A DNA stretch of 64,000 nucleotides. Origin: Aliivibrio fischeri ATCC 7744 = JCM 18803 = DSM 507. Lineage in GTDB: Bacteria > Pseudomonadota > Gammaproteobacteria > Enterobacterales > Vibrionaceae. Every line of letters starts with the position of its first letter. The first letter of the stretch is position 1. Below the pieces are notes generated by a model, which saw nothing but the letters and a program-made list of their open reading frames with translations, ran no database searches and was not told the origin of the DNA. Position numbers and translations under genes: made by a program. Positions 44,721 to 54,937 of the stretch are shown here, piece after piece. The stretch lies in contig NZ_CP092712.1 in NCBI RefSeq assembly GCF_023983475.1, forward strand, positions 186,001-250,000, given 5' to 3'.

Positions 44721-46253
44721 CTATTTAAAAAGAACTTCACCAGACATCTCAGCAGGAATCGCTGTATCTGTTAGAGCTAGCATAGTTGGAGCTAGGTCAG
44801 ACAGTTTACCGCCTTCTTTAAACTCAACCGCTTTGCTACCTACGTAGATTAGAGGTACTGGAAGGTTAGTGTGAGCTGTGTGAACGCCGCCTGTTTCAGG
44901 GTCGATCATCATTTCAGCGTTACCGTGGTCAGCAGTGATAAGTAGTTGGCCATCAACTTCTTTGATTGCGTCAACCACTTTACCGATACACTCATCTAGA
45001 GATTCAACTGCTTTAACTGCCGCATCGTATACGCCAGTGTGGCCAACCATGTCACAGTTAGGGTAGTTACAAACGATAGCGTCGTATTTACCAGACTTGA
45101 TAGCAGCAACTAATTTTTCAGTTAGTTCAGGAGCGCTCATTTCAGGTTGTAGATCGTAAGTCGCTACTTTTGGAGAAGCAACTAGTTGACGTTCTTCACC
45201 TTCAAACTCGTCTTCAATGCCGCCATTGAAGAAGAAAGTAACGTGTGCGTATTTTTCAGTTTCAGAAATACGTAGTTGAGTTTTACCTTCTTTAGATAAC
45301 CACTCACCGTATGTGTTTTCTAGAGACGCAGGAGCGAATGCACAAAGAAGAGGGATATTTGCTGCGTATTGAGTCAGCATAACAAAATCGATTGCTGGGA
45401 ATACGTTACGAGCAAAACCATCGAAATCAGGAACGAATGCACGTGTAATTTCACGAGCACGGTCAGCACGGTAGTTCATGAAGATAACAGCATCACCATC
45501 AACGATAGCTGCTGATTCTTCGCCTTCCGCTTTGATTTCAGTTGCTTGAACAAACTCATCGTTCTCTTCACGAGCGTAAGCCGCTTCAAGACCTTCAACT
45601 GCTGTTGCAAAAGTAAATTCAGCTTTTGCTTCCGTCATTAGTTCGTAAGACTTTTGTACGCGATCCCAGTTGTTGTCACGGTCCATTGCGTAGTAACGAC
45701 CAATTAGAGAGGCAACACGGCCTTTACCTAGTTTAGCGAATAGCTCTTGGAAGTTTTTCAGAGAGTTTTCAGCTGAACGTGGTGGTGTATCACGACCGTC
45801 TAGGAAGCAGTGTAGGTAGATTTTCTCTGCGCCACGCTCTGCTGCCATTTCAACTGCAGCGTAGATGTGATCTTCATGAGAGTGAACGCCACCTGGAGAC
45901 ATAAGTCCCATGATGTGAACGGCTTTGTCTGCTTTAACTGCTTTGTCGATAGCGTTTACAAGTGTTTCGTTTTGTTGGAACTCACCATCAGAAATTGCTT
46001 TAGTGATACGAGTAAGGTCTTGATATACAACACGACCAGCGCCGATGTTAGTGTGACCTACTTCAGAGTTACCCATTTGACCATCAGGTAGACCAACGTC
46101 CATACCAGATGCTGAAATTAGCGTGTTTGGTTGATTAGCCATTAGGCCATCAAGAACTGGAGTTTTTGCGTTTGTAATTGCGTTATCTGCTTGAGTTTCA
46201 CGGTGACCGTAACCATCAAGAATAACTAGAGCCATAGGCTTCTTAGCTGACAT
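44721..46253 (-). CDS. gpmI: GpmI, 2,3-bisphosphoglycerate-independent phosphoglycerate mutase
   Basis: A glycolytic enzyme interconverting 3- and 2-phosphoglycerate with two Mn ions. [11 protein letters not shown] near the N-terminus holds a metal Asp, [14 protein letters not shown] the phospho-Ser, and [10 protein letters not shown] and [10 protein letters not shown] further metal ligands. The start is the ATG at 46253 ([14 protein letters not shown]) with AGGAAC upstream; the frame is open 44 codons further, but that extension is not family sequence. The resulting 510 residues is the normal length. Confidence 0.95.
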   Translation of the reverse strand: MSAKKPMALVILDGYGHRETQADNAITNAKTPVLDGLMANQPNTLISASGMDVGLPDGQMGNSEVGHTNIGAGRVVYQDLTRITKAISDGEFQQNETLVNAIDKAVKADKAVHIMGLMSPGGVHSHEDHIYAAVEMAAERGAEKIYLHCFLDGRDTPPRSAENSLKNFQELFAKLGKGRVASLIGRYYAMDRDNNWDRVQKSYELMTEAKAEFTFATAVEGLEAAYAREENDEFVQATEIKAEGEESAAIVDGDAVIFMNYRADRAREITRAFVPDFDGFARNVFPAIDFVMLTQYAANIPLLCAFAPASLENTYGEWLSKEGKTQLRISETEKYAHVTFFFNGGIEDEFEGEERQLVASPKVATYDLQPEMSAPELTEKLVAAIKSGKYDAIVCNYPNCDMVGHTGVYDAAVKAVESLDECIGKVVDAIKEVDGQLLITADHGNAEMMIDPETGGVHTAHTNLPVPLIYVGSKAVEFKEGGKLSDLAPTMLALTDTAIPAEMSGEVLFK

Positions 46254-46571
46254 AAAGGTGTTCCTCGTCAATAACTTAATAAATTCGAATAAATAACTTT
46301 GTGTAATTTTACTACAAAGTTTGAAAATGGGCCATAGTGGAGCGAGGAAGAGCAGGATTAAGGTTTCAGGAAGAGCGTAAAGCAAGATCAGAGTTCAGAG
46401 GTGAATGGTGGCTACAGTGATCGCAATACAGTTCCTCCCCTTGATAGATGCATTGTTGAGATTAGAGATGTTGATATAAGGGGAGGTTAGGAGGGGTTGT
46501 TAGTGATGAGCTAGGTTTCAGGGCGCTGCGCTTGCAGGTTTCAGGGGGACTCGCTTTTGATCTTCCTGATT
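46254..46571. repeat. gpmI upstream gap with R2 copy B
   Basis: The gap contains the gpmI promoter region and, from about 46335, a repeat block including R2 (46434-46508). After it comes text of the form AGGTTTCAGGG..GCTTGCAGGTTTCAGG..CTCGCTTTTGATCTTCCTGA. Nearly the same block lies at 49290-49560, in the same orientation on the far side of the MATE gene. No gene is seen. Confidence 0.75.
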
Positions 46572-46614
46572 TGACCCCAATAAAGTGGACACTCGATCAC
46601 GAGGATTGAGTGAC

Positions 46615-46929
46615 ATGAAAATCAAATCACAACGAAAGTTTTCTAATGAGTTCAAAAGAAACGCAGTTCAACAGTCATTAGACTCTCCAGATACAGTAAA
46701 ATCAGTGGCGATCTCTATTGGGATCGCTCCTCAGCTATTGGTAAAATGGAGAAGCCAGATGACATCTAAAAAACACACAGTAGCGCCCATTCCTAATAAA
46801 GGCCCTGAAAAATCGCTAAAAGAACTAGAGCGTGAGGTTGTCGAACTTAAAAAACGCTTAGCAGATGCGGAGTTGGAGAACGATATCTTAAAAAAGGCGA
46901 CGGCCTACTTCGAAAGACGAAGAGAATAA
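46615..46929 (+). CDS. IS3-family OrfA (helix-turn-helix subunit)
   Basis: A 104-residue DNA-binding protein: KRKFSNEFKRNAV-type opening, a helix-turn-helix (VKSVAISIGIAPQLLVKWRSQM) and a leucine zipper (LKELEREVVELKKRLADAELENDIL). The ATG at 46615 follows GATTGAGTGAC; an earlier in-frame start (46585) would begin within the IS end. It contains A AAA AAG at 46890-46896 in the correct phase for -1 frameshifting into OrfB. Confidence 0.9.
   Translation: MKIKSQRKFSNEFKRNAVQQSLDSPDTVKSVAISIGIAPQLLVKWRSQMTSKKHTVAPIPNKGPEKSLKELEREVVELKKRLADAELENDILKKATAYFERRRE
46890..46896 (+). promoter_or_regulatory. Programmed -1 frameshift site (A AAA AAG)
   Basis: The heptamer is phased so that AAA and AAG are the zero-frame codons. 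Slippage by -1 enters a frame that is open from here to 47786, producing the OrfAB transposase typical of the IS3 family. Confidence 0.82.
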
Positions 46930-46997
46930 GATTTGAGTTTATTTCCAAGTACTCAAGCCCAGTAAGGCCGGTAGTAAAACTTTGTCGCTATCTTGAT

Positions 46998-47786
46998 GTG
47001 TCCACTTCAGGGTATTATAAGTGGTTAAATAGAGAGCCTACGCTTCGCGATAGATATAACGCTGAATTGAAGTGTTTTTTAAAAGACGAAAGCGAACGTC
47101 AACACTGTGTCCCTGGCTATAGAAAACTCTATGAAGCCGCTATCTCTTATGGTTTTATTTGTAATAAGAAACGGATCCAACGTCTGCTTCAAAGTCTTGG
47201 TTATCGTTCCAGAGCGAGTAAGAAGAGGCATGGGTGTGCGCCTAAGCAGAAATTAGGCTTTCCAGCTTTTAATTTACTGGACCGAAAGTTTTCAGTATCA
47301 CAGCCAAACAGGGTTTGGACTTCAGACATTACTCAGGTCCGATGTAGTGAGGGTTGGCAGTACTTATGTGTTGTATTAGACCTTTACTCAAGAAAGGTCA
47401 TCAGTTGGTCGACGAGTAGGATTAACAACGCAGAGCTTGTAGTTCGTAGTTTAAAGAAGGCTTGGGAAAGACGTAGACCTGATGGTAGTCAATTGATGTT
47501 TCATTCAGACCAAGGAGTTCAGTATACGTCAGAGATGACGATGCGTTGGTTGTACAAGAGAGGAATAACAATCAGTATGTCCCGTAAAGGAAACTGTTGG
47601 GATAATGCTTGTTCAGAGAGTTTCTTTGCTCAGTATAAAAAGGAATGGATAAGCTGTTTAGGGCAACTATCAAGAGAAGAGATGACAATGCAAAGTCGAC
47701 TTTATATCGATGGCTATTATAATCCGATAAGAAGGCATGGGACTCTAGGAGGAAAGAGCCCCATAGATTTTGAGTTAAGTAACTAA
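46998..47786 (+). CDS. IS3-family OrfB (transposase catalytic domain)
   Basis: An rve-type integrase-fold transposase. The DDE triad is visible as VWTSDIT, HSDQGVQY and NCWDNACSESF with the Glu. An in-frame GTG at 46998 opens STSGYYKW, but the frame is open upstream to the slippery site, and the active enzyme is expected as the OrfAB fusion. An HTH_21-like segment (VPGYRKLYEA) precedes the core. No internal stop or truncation. Confidence 0.93.
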   Translation: MSTSGYYKWLNREPTLRDRYNAELKCFLKDESERQHCVPGYRKLYEAAISYGFICNKKRIQRLLQSLGYRSRASKKRHGCAPKQKLGFPAFNLLDRKFSVSQPNRVWTSDITQVRCSEGWQYLCVVLDLYSRKVISWSTSRINNAELVVRSLKKAWERRRPDGSQLMFHSDQGVQYTSEMTMRWLYKRGITISMSRKGNCWDNACSESFFAQYKKEWISCLGQLSREEMTMQSRLYIDGYYNPIRRHGTLGGKSPIDFELSN

Positions 47787-47819
47787 AACCCCGTGTCTAC
47801 TTTTAAGGGGTCATATCAT

Positions 47820-47840
47820 CCTTAAACCTTAAACCTTAAA
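47820..47840. repeat. Heptamer tandem repeat CCTTAAA, 3 copies
   Basis: Three perfect copies directly right of the IS end, followed by CCTGAACCCTG. A variant of the CTGAAAC heptamer arrays (family R4). Confidence 0.8.
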
Positions 47841-47857
47841 CCTGAACCCTGCTCTTC

Positions 47858-49222
47858 CTAACTCTTCGCATCTCCTCGCTCCTTGAGCGCAGCGTCCTCG
47901 AACCTGATTCTTGTTCTCGCATACCAAAACGCACTAATACCACCCATCACATTTCCCATTGCAATCCCGATAAATAATCCTTCCATTCCATAAATTTGGC
48001 TGCCAACCCATGCGGTTGGTAATGTAAAAACAAACAACCTCATAAAACTCCAACTGAAAGAATATAACGGTTTTTTCATTGCATTTAAGCTACTTACTAG
48101 CACCATAACGATACCTTGAAAGCCGTAGCTAAATGGAACGCAAATAAGGTACATCCACAAACCGTGTTGAACTGCATCGTCTTGACTAAATAAGTGAGAG
48201 ATCGGAATGCTAAGTGGAACAATCAGGATATAAAGAAAGAGCTGAAAGGCGACAGAGAACTTAATAGCTAGAAATATTGCTTCTTTGACACGTTCAGGTT
48301 GTTTTGCACCTAAGTTCTGAGCCACTAATGGGCTTAGTGATGACGTTAATGCCATGATAACCAGCAGCATTAATGATTCGACTCGTTGTGCAGCACCATA
48401 AGAAGCGACAGCAACGGTCCCTTGACTCGCAAGCATCATCATTAAAATCGCCCCCGATATTGGGTTTAGAGCGTTAGATAATGCGGCAGGGGAACCGATA
48501 GTTAAGATCTGTTTCCAATCAGAAATAAGTGTATTTTTATTTGGTAGAGCAAGCAGTTTTACTTTATGAGTGAGTACATAGAATGAAGCGATAAGAGCAC
48601 CAAACCAACTGATCGCACTTGCAATAGCTGCACCTTGAATTCCAAGCTCAGGGAAGGGGCCATAACCAAAAATAAGTAGCGGATCGAGAATGCCGTTAAT
48701 TAGCCCTGCTAGCATCATAATTTTGGCTGGGGTTTTGGTATCACCTGTGGCTCTAATTGCGCTATTACTCGACATCGGAATAACGAGTAAAGGTATGGTT
48801 AAGTACCAAATAGACATGTATTCATCAATAAGAGGAAGTAATTTGTCTTCAGCTCCGAGAAGGGTAAAGAGTAGGTCGATGGTGAAGAACCCGAGAACAC
48901 AAGCAATCAGAATTAAGCTGATGGCTAAGATTAACCCATGAGTCGTTAATTCTGCAGCATGTTTGCTATGGCCTTCACCAAGTAAATGACCTATGGATGC
49001 TGACAAACCAACACCAATCCCCATGGTGATGCAGTTTACTGCAAAGGTGACGGGGAAAGTAAAACTCACTGCTGCTAAAGCATCGGTGCCGAGTAAGGAG
49101 ATAAAAAAGGTATCCACCAAGTTGAATAGCAGAATGGCGACCATACCAAAAACCATAGGCGTCGTGAGTTTACGAAGCACGTCGCTGATAGGTTGAGTTA
49201 GTAAACCGTGTTTATCTAGCAT
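47858..49222 (-). CDS. MATE-family multidrug/cation efflux protein
   Basis: A 454-residue inner-membrane transporter with about 12 membrane segments in two homologous halves. The typical start region is PMVFGMVAILLFNLVDTFFISLLGTDALAAVSF; the second half repeats the pattern at PAALSNALNPISGAILMM. MATE proteins expel cationic drugs using Na or H gradients; the substrate is not predictable. The gene stands alone, flanked on both sides by similar R2/R4 repeat blocks. Confidence 0.9.
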   Translation of the reverse strand: MLDKHGLLTQPISDVLRKLTTPMVFGMVAILLFNLVDTFFISLLGTDALAAVSFTFPVTFAVNCITMGIGVGLSASIGHLLGEGHSKHAAELTTHGLILAISLILIACVLGFFTIDLLFTLLGAEDKLLPLIDEYMSIWYLTIPLLVIPMSSNSAIRATGDTKTPAKIMMLAGLINGILDPLLIFGYGPFPELGIQGAAIASAISWFGALIASFYVLTHKVKLLALPNKNTLISDWKQILTIGSPAALSNALNPISGAILMMMLASQGTVAVASYGAAQRVESLMLLVIMALTSSLSPLVAQNLGAKQPERVKEAIFLAIKFSVAFQLFLYILIVPLSIPISHLFSQDDAVQHGLWMYLICVPFSYGFQGIVMVLVSSLNAMKKPLYSFSWSFMRLFVFTLPTAWVGSQIYGMEGLFIGIAMGNVMGGISAFWYARTRIRFEDAALKERGDAKS

Positions 49223-49599
49223 GGTTTTCTCGTGTGGTGGTGGGATGGCTAGTGTATAGGAAATAGGGGCGAGATTCGAGGGATTAGGGACTAGGAAGAG
49301 CAGGATTCAGGTTTTAGGTTTCAGGAAAAGCAGAGCAGAGTTCAGAACGTTTCGCTTGCAGATTTCAGAGGTGAACACGGTGACTATAGCGATCACAATA
49401 CGGTTCCTCCCCTTGATAGATACATTGTTGAGATTGAAAATGTTGATATAAGGGGAGGTTAGGAGGGGGTGGTAGTGATGAGCTAGGCTTCAGGCCGCTA
49501 CGCTTGCAGGTTTCAGGGGAACTCGCTTTTGATCTTCCTGAAACCTGAAACCTGAAACCTGAAACCTCCTTTCTTCTTCAAAAAATTAGCGCTAGAGCC
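49223..49599. repeat. MATE-groES gap with R2 copy C and CTGAAAC array
   Basis: No gene is present. The gap holds a repeat block similar to 46335-46571: R2 copy C at 49406-49480, then GCTTGCAGGTTTCAGG text and four CTGAAAC copies at 49538-49565. The groE promoter follows at 49600. Confidence 0.8.
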
Positions 49600-49628
49600 C
49601 TTGCAATCAATCCCCTACATCCCCATTA
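49600..49628 (+). promoter_or_regulatory. Sigma-32 (heat-shock) promoter of groES-groEL
   Basis: CTTGCAA at 49600-49606 and CCCCATTA at 49621-49628 are separated by 14 bp, close to the RpoH consensus CTTGAAA-N11-16-CCCCATNT. It lies 63 bp before groES. No CIRCE operator is evident, as expected in gammaproteobacteria. Confidence 0.85.
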
Positions 49629-49691
49629 ATAAATCAAAGCCAAATTATGGCACCTTATTCTTAAATGGAAAATTATCAGGAGAGACGTCCC

Positions 49692-49982
49692 ATGAATATC
49701 CGTCCTTTACATGACCGTGTAATCGTTGAACGCCAAGAAGTTGAATCAAAATCTGCAGGTGGCATTGTACTAACTGGTTCTGCTGCTGAAAAATCAACTC
49801 GCGGTACGGTTTTAGCTGTTGGCAAAGGTCGTATTTTAGAAAACGGTACGGTTCAGCCTTTAGACGTAAAAGTAGGTGATTCAGTTATTTTTGCTGAAGG
49901 TTACGGTACTAAATCTGAAAAGATTGATGGTAAAGAAGTTCTGATCATGTCTGAAAATGACATCATGGCTATTGTTGAATAA
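49692..49982 (+). CDS. groES: GroES, 10-kDa co-chaperonin
   Basis: The heptameric lid of the GroEL folding chamber. 96 residues beginning [16 protein letters not shown]. The mobile loop [20 protein letters not shown] binds GroEL. The ATG at 49692 with CAGGAGAG seven to fourteen bases upstream is the true start; the frame opens nine codons earlier. Cotranscribed with groEL 77 bp downstream. Confidence 0.97.
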   Translation: MNIRPLHDRVIVERQEVESKSAGGIVLTGSAAEKSTRGTVLAVGKGRILENGTVQPLDVKVGDSVIFAEGYGTKSEKIDGKEVLIMSENDIMAIVE

Positions 49983-50035
49983 TAAGCACTCGTTGAGTAA
50001 TTCGTTTTTCGAATTTTATTAACTAAATAAATTAA

Positions 50036-51706
<1,671 letters not shown>

Positions 51707-51754
51707 GCCATCCCCATAAACCAATTCGCTTGATAGCGTAATGTGTTTGAAGAG

Positions 51755-51781
51755 CCGAGGCAGAGATGTCTCGGTTTTTTT
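51755..51781 (+). terminator. Terminator after groEL
   Basis: CCGAGGCA pairs with TGTCTCGG (one G-T pair) around GAGA, followed by a seven-T run. Confidence 0.88.
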
Positions 51782-51788
51782 GTGCTTT

Positions 51789-51830
51789 GAAACTAGAAGC
51801 TATACGCTGCGCTAACTAGAGACTATAAAA
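51789..51830. repeat. R3 repeat copy
   Basis: AACTAGAAGCTATACGCTGCGCTAACTAGAGACTATA, a close match to the left arms at 42975 and 44604. It immediately follows the groEL terminator. Confidence 0.75.
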
Positions 51831-51920
51831 GCGAGTATTATTAGCGCGACAATGAATTAGGTTTCAGGAAGAGCCGGTTTTAGAGATGATCGCTGTGATA
51901 ACAGCGATCACAATACGATT

Positions 51921-52100
51921 CCTCCCCTTGATTGATGTACTGTTGAGATTGGAGGTGTTGATATAAGGGGAGGTTAGGAGGGGTTGTTAGTGATGAAGTG
52001 TAGTTTATCTATATCATTAAATATGGTGCAACCAACCCCCTCTAACTCCCCCTTTTATTAATTATGCTGCTCTCATAATTCCAGTAATTAAGGGGGAGAA
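51921..52100. repeat. R2 palindromic repeat, copy D (long form)
   Basis: Same two-part structure as 44290-44471, including the shared spacer TTTATCTATATCATTAAATATGGTG. The 51831-51920 stretch before it is remnant repeat text. Confidence 0.88.
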
Positions 52101-52140
52101 TCGTTCTTTGTCGCTGTAATTTTAGCGATCATCATCCCGT

Positions 52141-52210
52141 TCCTTCCCTTGAATGATTATTTATTGAGATTGATGATGGTGATATAAGGGGAGGATAGGA
52201 GGGGGTTGTA
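52141..52210. repeat. R2 palindromic repeat, copy E
   Basis: CCTTCCCTTGAATGATTATTTATTGAGATTG..GATATAAGGGGAGG then AGGAGGGGGTTG. It ends two bases before the stop codon of the minus-strand DUF559 gene, and is inverted relative to copy F on the other side of that gene. Confidence 0.85.
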
Positions 52211-52211
52211 A

Positions 52212-52562
52212 CTAAATATACTTTTTTATACAAAGAAGCACATTTTCACAGTTATCTAAAACATCTTGATTAGTAAATCTAACAACTCTTATTCCTAAGT
52301 TTTTTATAAACAAGTTTCTAATTTCATCATACTTCTGAGCTTCAATAGAAAAATGGCTATCACCATCAAGTTCAATGACTAACTTTCTTTCACTACAAAA
52401 GAAGTCAACAACATACTTTCCAATTCCATGTTGCCTTCTAAATTTAACTCCTAATTGCTTCTTTCTTAAATAGAACCATAATTTTTTCTCTGCACTTGGC
52501 ATATCATTTCGTAAGTTTTGTCGTAGTGTGCAGTATTTCTTCTGATTAAAAATATTCGGCAT
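52212..52562 (-). CDS. DUF559 (Vsr/MTES-type endonuclease-like) protein
   Basis: A 116-residue protein of the DUF559 family, related to very-short-patch-repair and restriction-type endonucleases. Signatures are LRNDMPSAEKKLWFYLRKKQLG (about residues 17-38), the core KYVVDFFCSERKLVIELDGDSH (about 66-87) with the D-ExD metal-binding pattern, and YDEIRNLFIKNLGIRVVRF. No biochemical role is established for stand-alone members. It stands alone between groEL and tpiA. It is bracketed by R2 repeats in opposite orientation (copies E and F), as if gene and repeats form one unit. Strongly AT-rich relative to groEL and tpiA. Confidence 0.85.
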   Translation of the reverse strand: MPNIFNQKKYCTLRQNLRNDMPSAEKKLWFYLRKKQLGVKFRRQHGIGKYVVDFFCSERKLVIELDGDSHFSIEAQKYDEIRNLFIKNLGIRVVRFTNQDVLDNCENVLLCIKKYI

Positions 52563-52667
52563 ATTGATTACTTATAGAAAAATTAGTATCAATAAACAGT
52601 AAGGGATAAGAAATCAATAGGATGAAAAAATCAGAGTAATTGCGATCATATTCAAAGTTACTTATTA

Positions 52668-52735
52668 ACAACCCCTCCTAACCTCCCCTTATATCAACAT
52701 AGTCAATCACAATAAATTATTACTCAAGGGGAGGA
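52668..52735. repeat. R2 palindromic repeat, copy F (inverted)
   Basis: CAACCCCTCCTAACCTCCCCTTATATC..TCAAGGGGAGGAA, the reverse orientation of copies A-E. It lies 106 bp upstream of the DUF559 start. The remainder of 52563-52924 holds a partial copy of the repeat unit seen at 54938-55545 and the tpiA terminator. Confidence 0.85.
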
Positions 52736-52822
52736 ACAGTATCGTGATAGCTGTAATTACAGCGACCACCTCTGAATCCTGCAAGGGAGCTTGCGACCGA
52801 TCTGAAACCTGCTCTTAAAACA

Positions 52823-52858
52823 AAAAAAACCGCAGATGTTTTCACATCCACGGTTTCA
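52823..52858 (-). terminator. tpiA terminator (R5 terminator repeat)
   Basis: Read on the minus strand: AACCGTGGATGT, loop GAAA, ACATCTGCGGTT, then a T run. The same hairpin recurs at 55018, 55224 and 55441 (minus) and 57236 (plus). Confidence 0.9.
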
Positions 52859-52924
52859 AATTATTCACGGAACCAAGTTTTCCTCGTCCCTAGAGCGAAG
52901 TGTCCTCGTTCCTAGAATTTATAA

Positions 52925-53695
52925 TTAAGCTTTTGCTTCAGCTGCTGCTTTAGCGATAGCTGCAAAGCTTTTCGCGTCAAGAGCTGCACCGCCAACTAGA
53001 GCACCATCGATGTCTGGTTGTGCGAAGTAAGCTGCAGCGTTTTCAGGCTTAACAGAACCGCCGTATTGGATAACAACGTTCTTAGCAACTTCTTCAGATT
53101 TCTCAGCAATGTGAGCACGGATTTGAGCGTGGATGCGTTGTGCATCTTCAGCTGTAGCAGCTTTACCAGTACCGATAGCCCAGATTGGTTCGTAAGCGAT
53201 GATTGCGCCGTTTAGAGCGTCAACGCCTTGAGTGTTGATAACTGCGTCGATTTGACGTGCACATACTGCAACAGTTTCACCAGCTTCGTTTTGAGCTTCA
53301 GATTCACCGATACAAAGAACAGGAGTAAGACCGTTTTCTTTTAGGAAAGCGAATTTCTTAGCAACGAACTCGTCTGATTCGTTGTGGTATTCACGACGCT
53401 CAGAGTGACCGATGATGATGTGAGTTGCACCGAACTCTTTAAGCATAGCTGGAGACATGTCGCCAGTGAATGCACCGCTGTTGTTTAGATCAGTGTTTTG
53501 AGCACCTAGGATGATTGCGCTACCAGCTTCAGTAAGCGTACGCTCAGCAAGGTCTACAAATAGTGCAGGTGGAGCAACTGCTACGTCTACGCCTGTAACG
53601 CCTTCAAGTTCAGCGTTAAGACCGTTTAGTAGTTCAACAACCATTTCTTTGCTGCCGTTTAGTTTCCAGTTACCCATAACTACAGGATGACGCAT
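52925..53695 (-). CDS. tpiA: TpiA, triosephosphate isomerase
   Basis: The glycolytic isomerase of dihydroxyacetone phosphate and glyceraldehyde 3-phosphate. Active-site residues are visible: Lys in NWKLNG, His in IIGHSERR, Glu in [11 protein letters not shown], and the phosphate loop YGGSV. Length 256 is normal. GGAGAG precedes the ATG. Codon usage is that of a highly expressed gene. Confidence 0.97.
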   Translation of the reverse strand: MRHPVVMGNWKLNGSKEMVVELLNGLNAELEGVTGVDVAVAPPALFVDLAERTLTEAGSAIILGAQNTDLNNSGAFTGDMSPAMLKEFGATHIIIGHSERREYHNESDEFVAKKFAFLKENGLTPVLCIGESEAQNEAGETVAVCARQIDAVINTQGVDALNGAIIAYEPIWAIGTGKAATAEDAQRIHAQIRAHIAEKSEEVAKNVVIQYGGSVKPENAAAYFAQPDIDGALVGGAALDAKSFAAIAKAAAEAKA

Positions 53696-53963
53696 AGGAT
53701 TCTCTCCAATTCAAATTAATGTAAAAAACTTGCGTAAAAATATAACAGATTTTGCGACAGATTTAGTGTCTAAAATCATTTTTATACCTCATTTTAGTGC
53801 TTTTATTTCGGAATGCGAAAAATTATGAGCTGTAATGTAGAAATAAATGGCCGATTTTAAGTGTGATTACTTAGGCACTTTTCTATTGAGGAGATTGTAA
53901 CTAATTCACTTTCACTGAATGATGGAAAAGTAATCATTTTTGGTACATTAAAAGGACGTTGTT

Positions 53964-54308
53964 ATGCCGCACTTAGTTATGGAATATTCAAATTCAGCAG
54001 AAGATAGGCTTAATATGCAGGGCTTATTAGAAGACTTGCATCAAGTGGCTATTGCCTCAGGACTGTTTTCAGCAAAAGATGTGAAATCAAGAGCGGTAAG
54101 AGTGCATTCTTGGCTTGTTGGAGAGCAGGGAAATAGTGTCGACTTTATTCATATTACGTTAGAGCTATTAGAAGGAAGAAGCTCTGAGCAGAAGAGAGAG
54201 TTAAGTCGTGCATTAATGGATGTGCTTGCTGAACAGGCCAGCCACATTGATAGCTTAACTATCAACGTGCGTGACATGGAACATGAGAGTTTTCAAAAAA
54301 TAGGTTAG
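53964..54308 (+). CDS. 5-carboxymethyl-2-hydroxymuconate isomerase family protein
   Basis: A 114-residue tautomerase-superfamily protein (PF02962). After Met removal the N-terminal residue is Pro2 (MPHLVMEYS), the family's catalytic base. SRAVRVHSWLVGEQG and FIHITLELLEGRS match the rest of the fold, usually a trimer. No other homoprotocatechuate-pathway genes are nearby, so the physiological substrate is uncertain. AAAGGAC lies before the start. Divergent from tpiA and convergent with the next gene. Confidence 0.85.
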   Translation: MPHLVMEYSNSAEDRLNMQGLLEDLHQVAIASGLFSAKDVKSRAVRVHSWLVGEQGNSVDFIHITLELLEGRSSEQKRELSRALMDVLAEQASHIDSLTINVRDMEHESFQKIG

Positions 54309-54322
54309 AGCTTTCGTCTTAC

Positions 54323-54676
54323 CTAATGCTTCGTATTATTTGAGGGGCGAGAAGTGGCATTAGGAAATTGAATAATATCTGCAGCTTGATGCTCATCAAT
54401 GGGTTTGTTGAGTGAATCAGCAAAGCGAACGAATTGCTTTCCAAGCTCTCGCCCTAGAAGAATATTTACATGATTTGGGTTATTGCCTCGCTCAATAATG
54501 CGTTCAATATGACTTTGCTGTGCAAGCAGGGGTCCTTGATGTTCTTCCGGAACACTTTCAATAAACTCCATACTTAGTTGATGACGTAATGCTTCCAGTT
54601 GTTCTGGATCTTTTTCTGCTAATGCTTTTAGCTCATCAAATGAGGGGATGGATAGGTTGCGATGTGATTGCGGCAT
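54323..54676 (-). CDS. DUF3135-type protein
   Basis: A 117-residue soluble protein with an alpha-helical look: LSIPSFDELKALAEKDPEQLEALRHQLSMEFIESVPEEHQ near the N-terminus and LLGRELGKQFVRFADSL after it. It resembles the small DUF3135 family found in marine gammaproteobacteria; function unknown. It ends 14 bases from the convergent isomerase-like gene, with no clear terminator between them. Confidence 0.7.
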   Translation of the reverse strand: MPQSHRNLSIPSFDELKALAEKDPEQLEALRHQLSMEFIESVPEEHQGPLLAQQSHIERIIERGNNPNHVNILLGRELGKQFVRFADSLNKPIDEHQAADIIQFPNATSRPSNNTKH

Positions 54677-54937
54677 AAACTGATTCCTTGTTTTTGCTTT
54701 TATAGATTCAGCTTAGTTGAAGTTTTCAGGTTTTGAGAAAGTAGAGCTGGGGGGATTTAATGGGAGTCTCTTTTTTGAGATGAGGGGGTAGGGACGAGGG
54801 GCGAGAACGGACTTCGTCCTGCGAGAAGCGAGTGAAGGCAAGAGCAAGGTTTCAGGACGCTGCGCTTACGGCTTCAGGTTCACTCGTTTTTACTTTTCCT
54901 GAAACCAAATCCTCGCTTTGGCTCTTATAGAAGCGTA
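54677..54937. other. Gene-free stretch with degenerate repeat text
   Basis: Upstream of the DUF3135 gene, the sequence soon becomes repeat text (GGGACGAGGGGCGAG, GGACTTCGTCC, GCTTACGGCTTCAGG) related to the other gaps. I see nothing coding. Confidence 0.5.

Larger units (their letters stand above)
46572..47813 (+). mobile_element. IS3-family insertion sequence, complete
   Basis: A 1242-bp element with imperfect terminal inverted repeats (left TGACCCCAATAAAGTGGACAC, right end complement TGACCCCTTAAAAGTAGACAC). It has two frames linked by a -1 slippery heptamer. It sits in repeat-family R4 text (left flank CTTTTGATCTTCCTGA, right flank CCTTAAA repeats). A clear target duplication is not visible. 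Both frames and the DDE residues are intact, so it is probably functional. Confidence 0.93.

Noticed and set aside
46254-46385. N-terminal extension of gpmI by 44 residues
   Set aside because: The extension is hydrophobic, unrelated to the family, and a normal ribosome site precedes the internal ATG at 46253.
46566-47819. Target-site duplication of the IS3-family element
   Set aside because: Flanking bases (CTGAT on the left, TATCA on the right) do not form a direct repeat of 3-5 bp.
49573-49691. CIRCE operator upstream of groES
   Set aside because: The 9-bp inverted repeat of CIRCE is not present; a sigma-32-type promoter fits instead.
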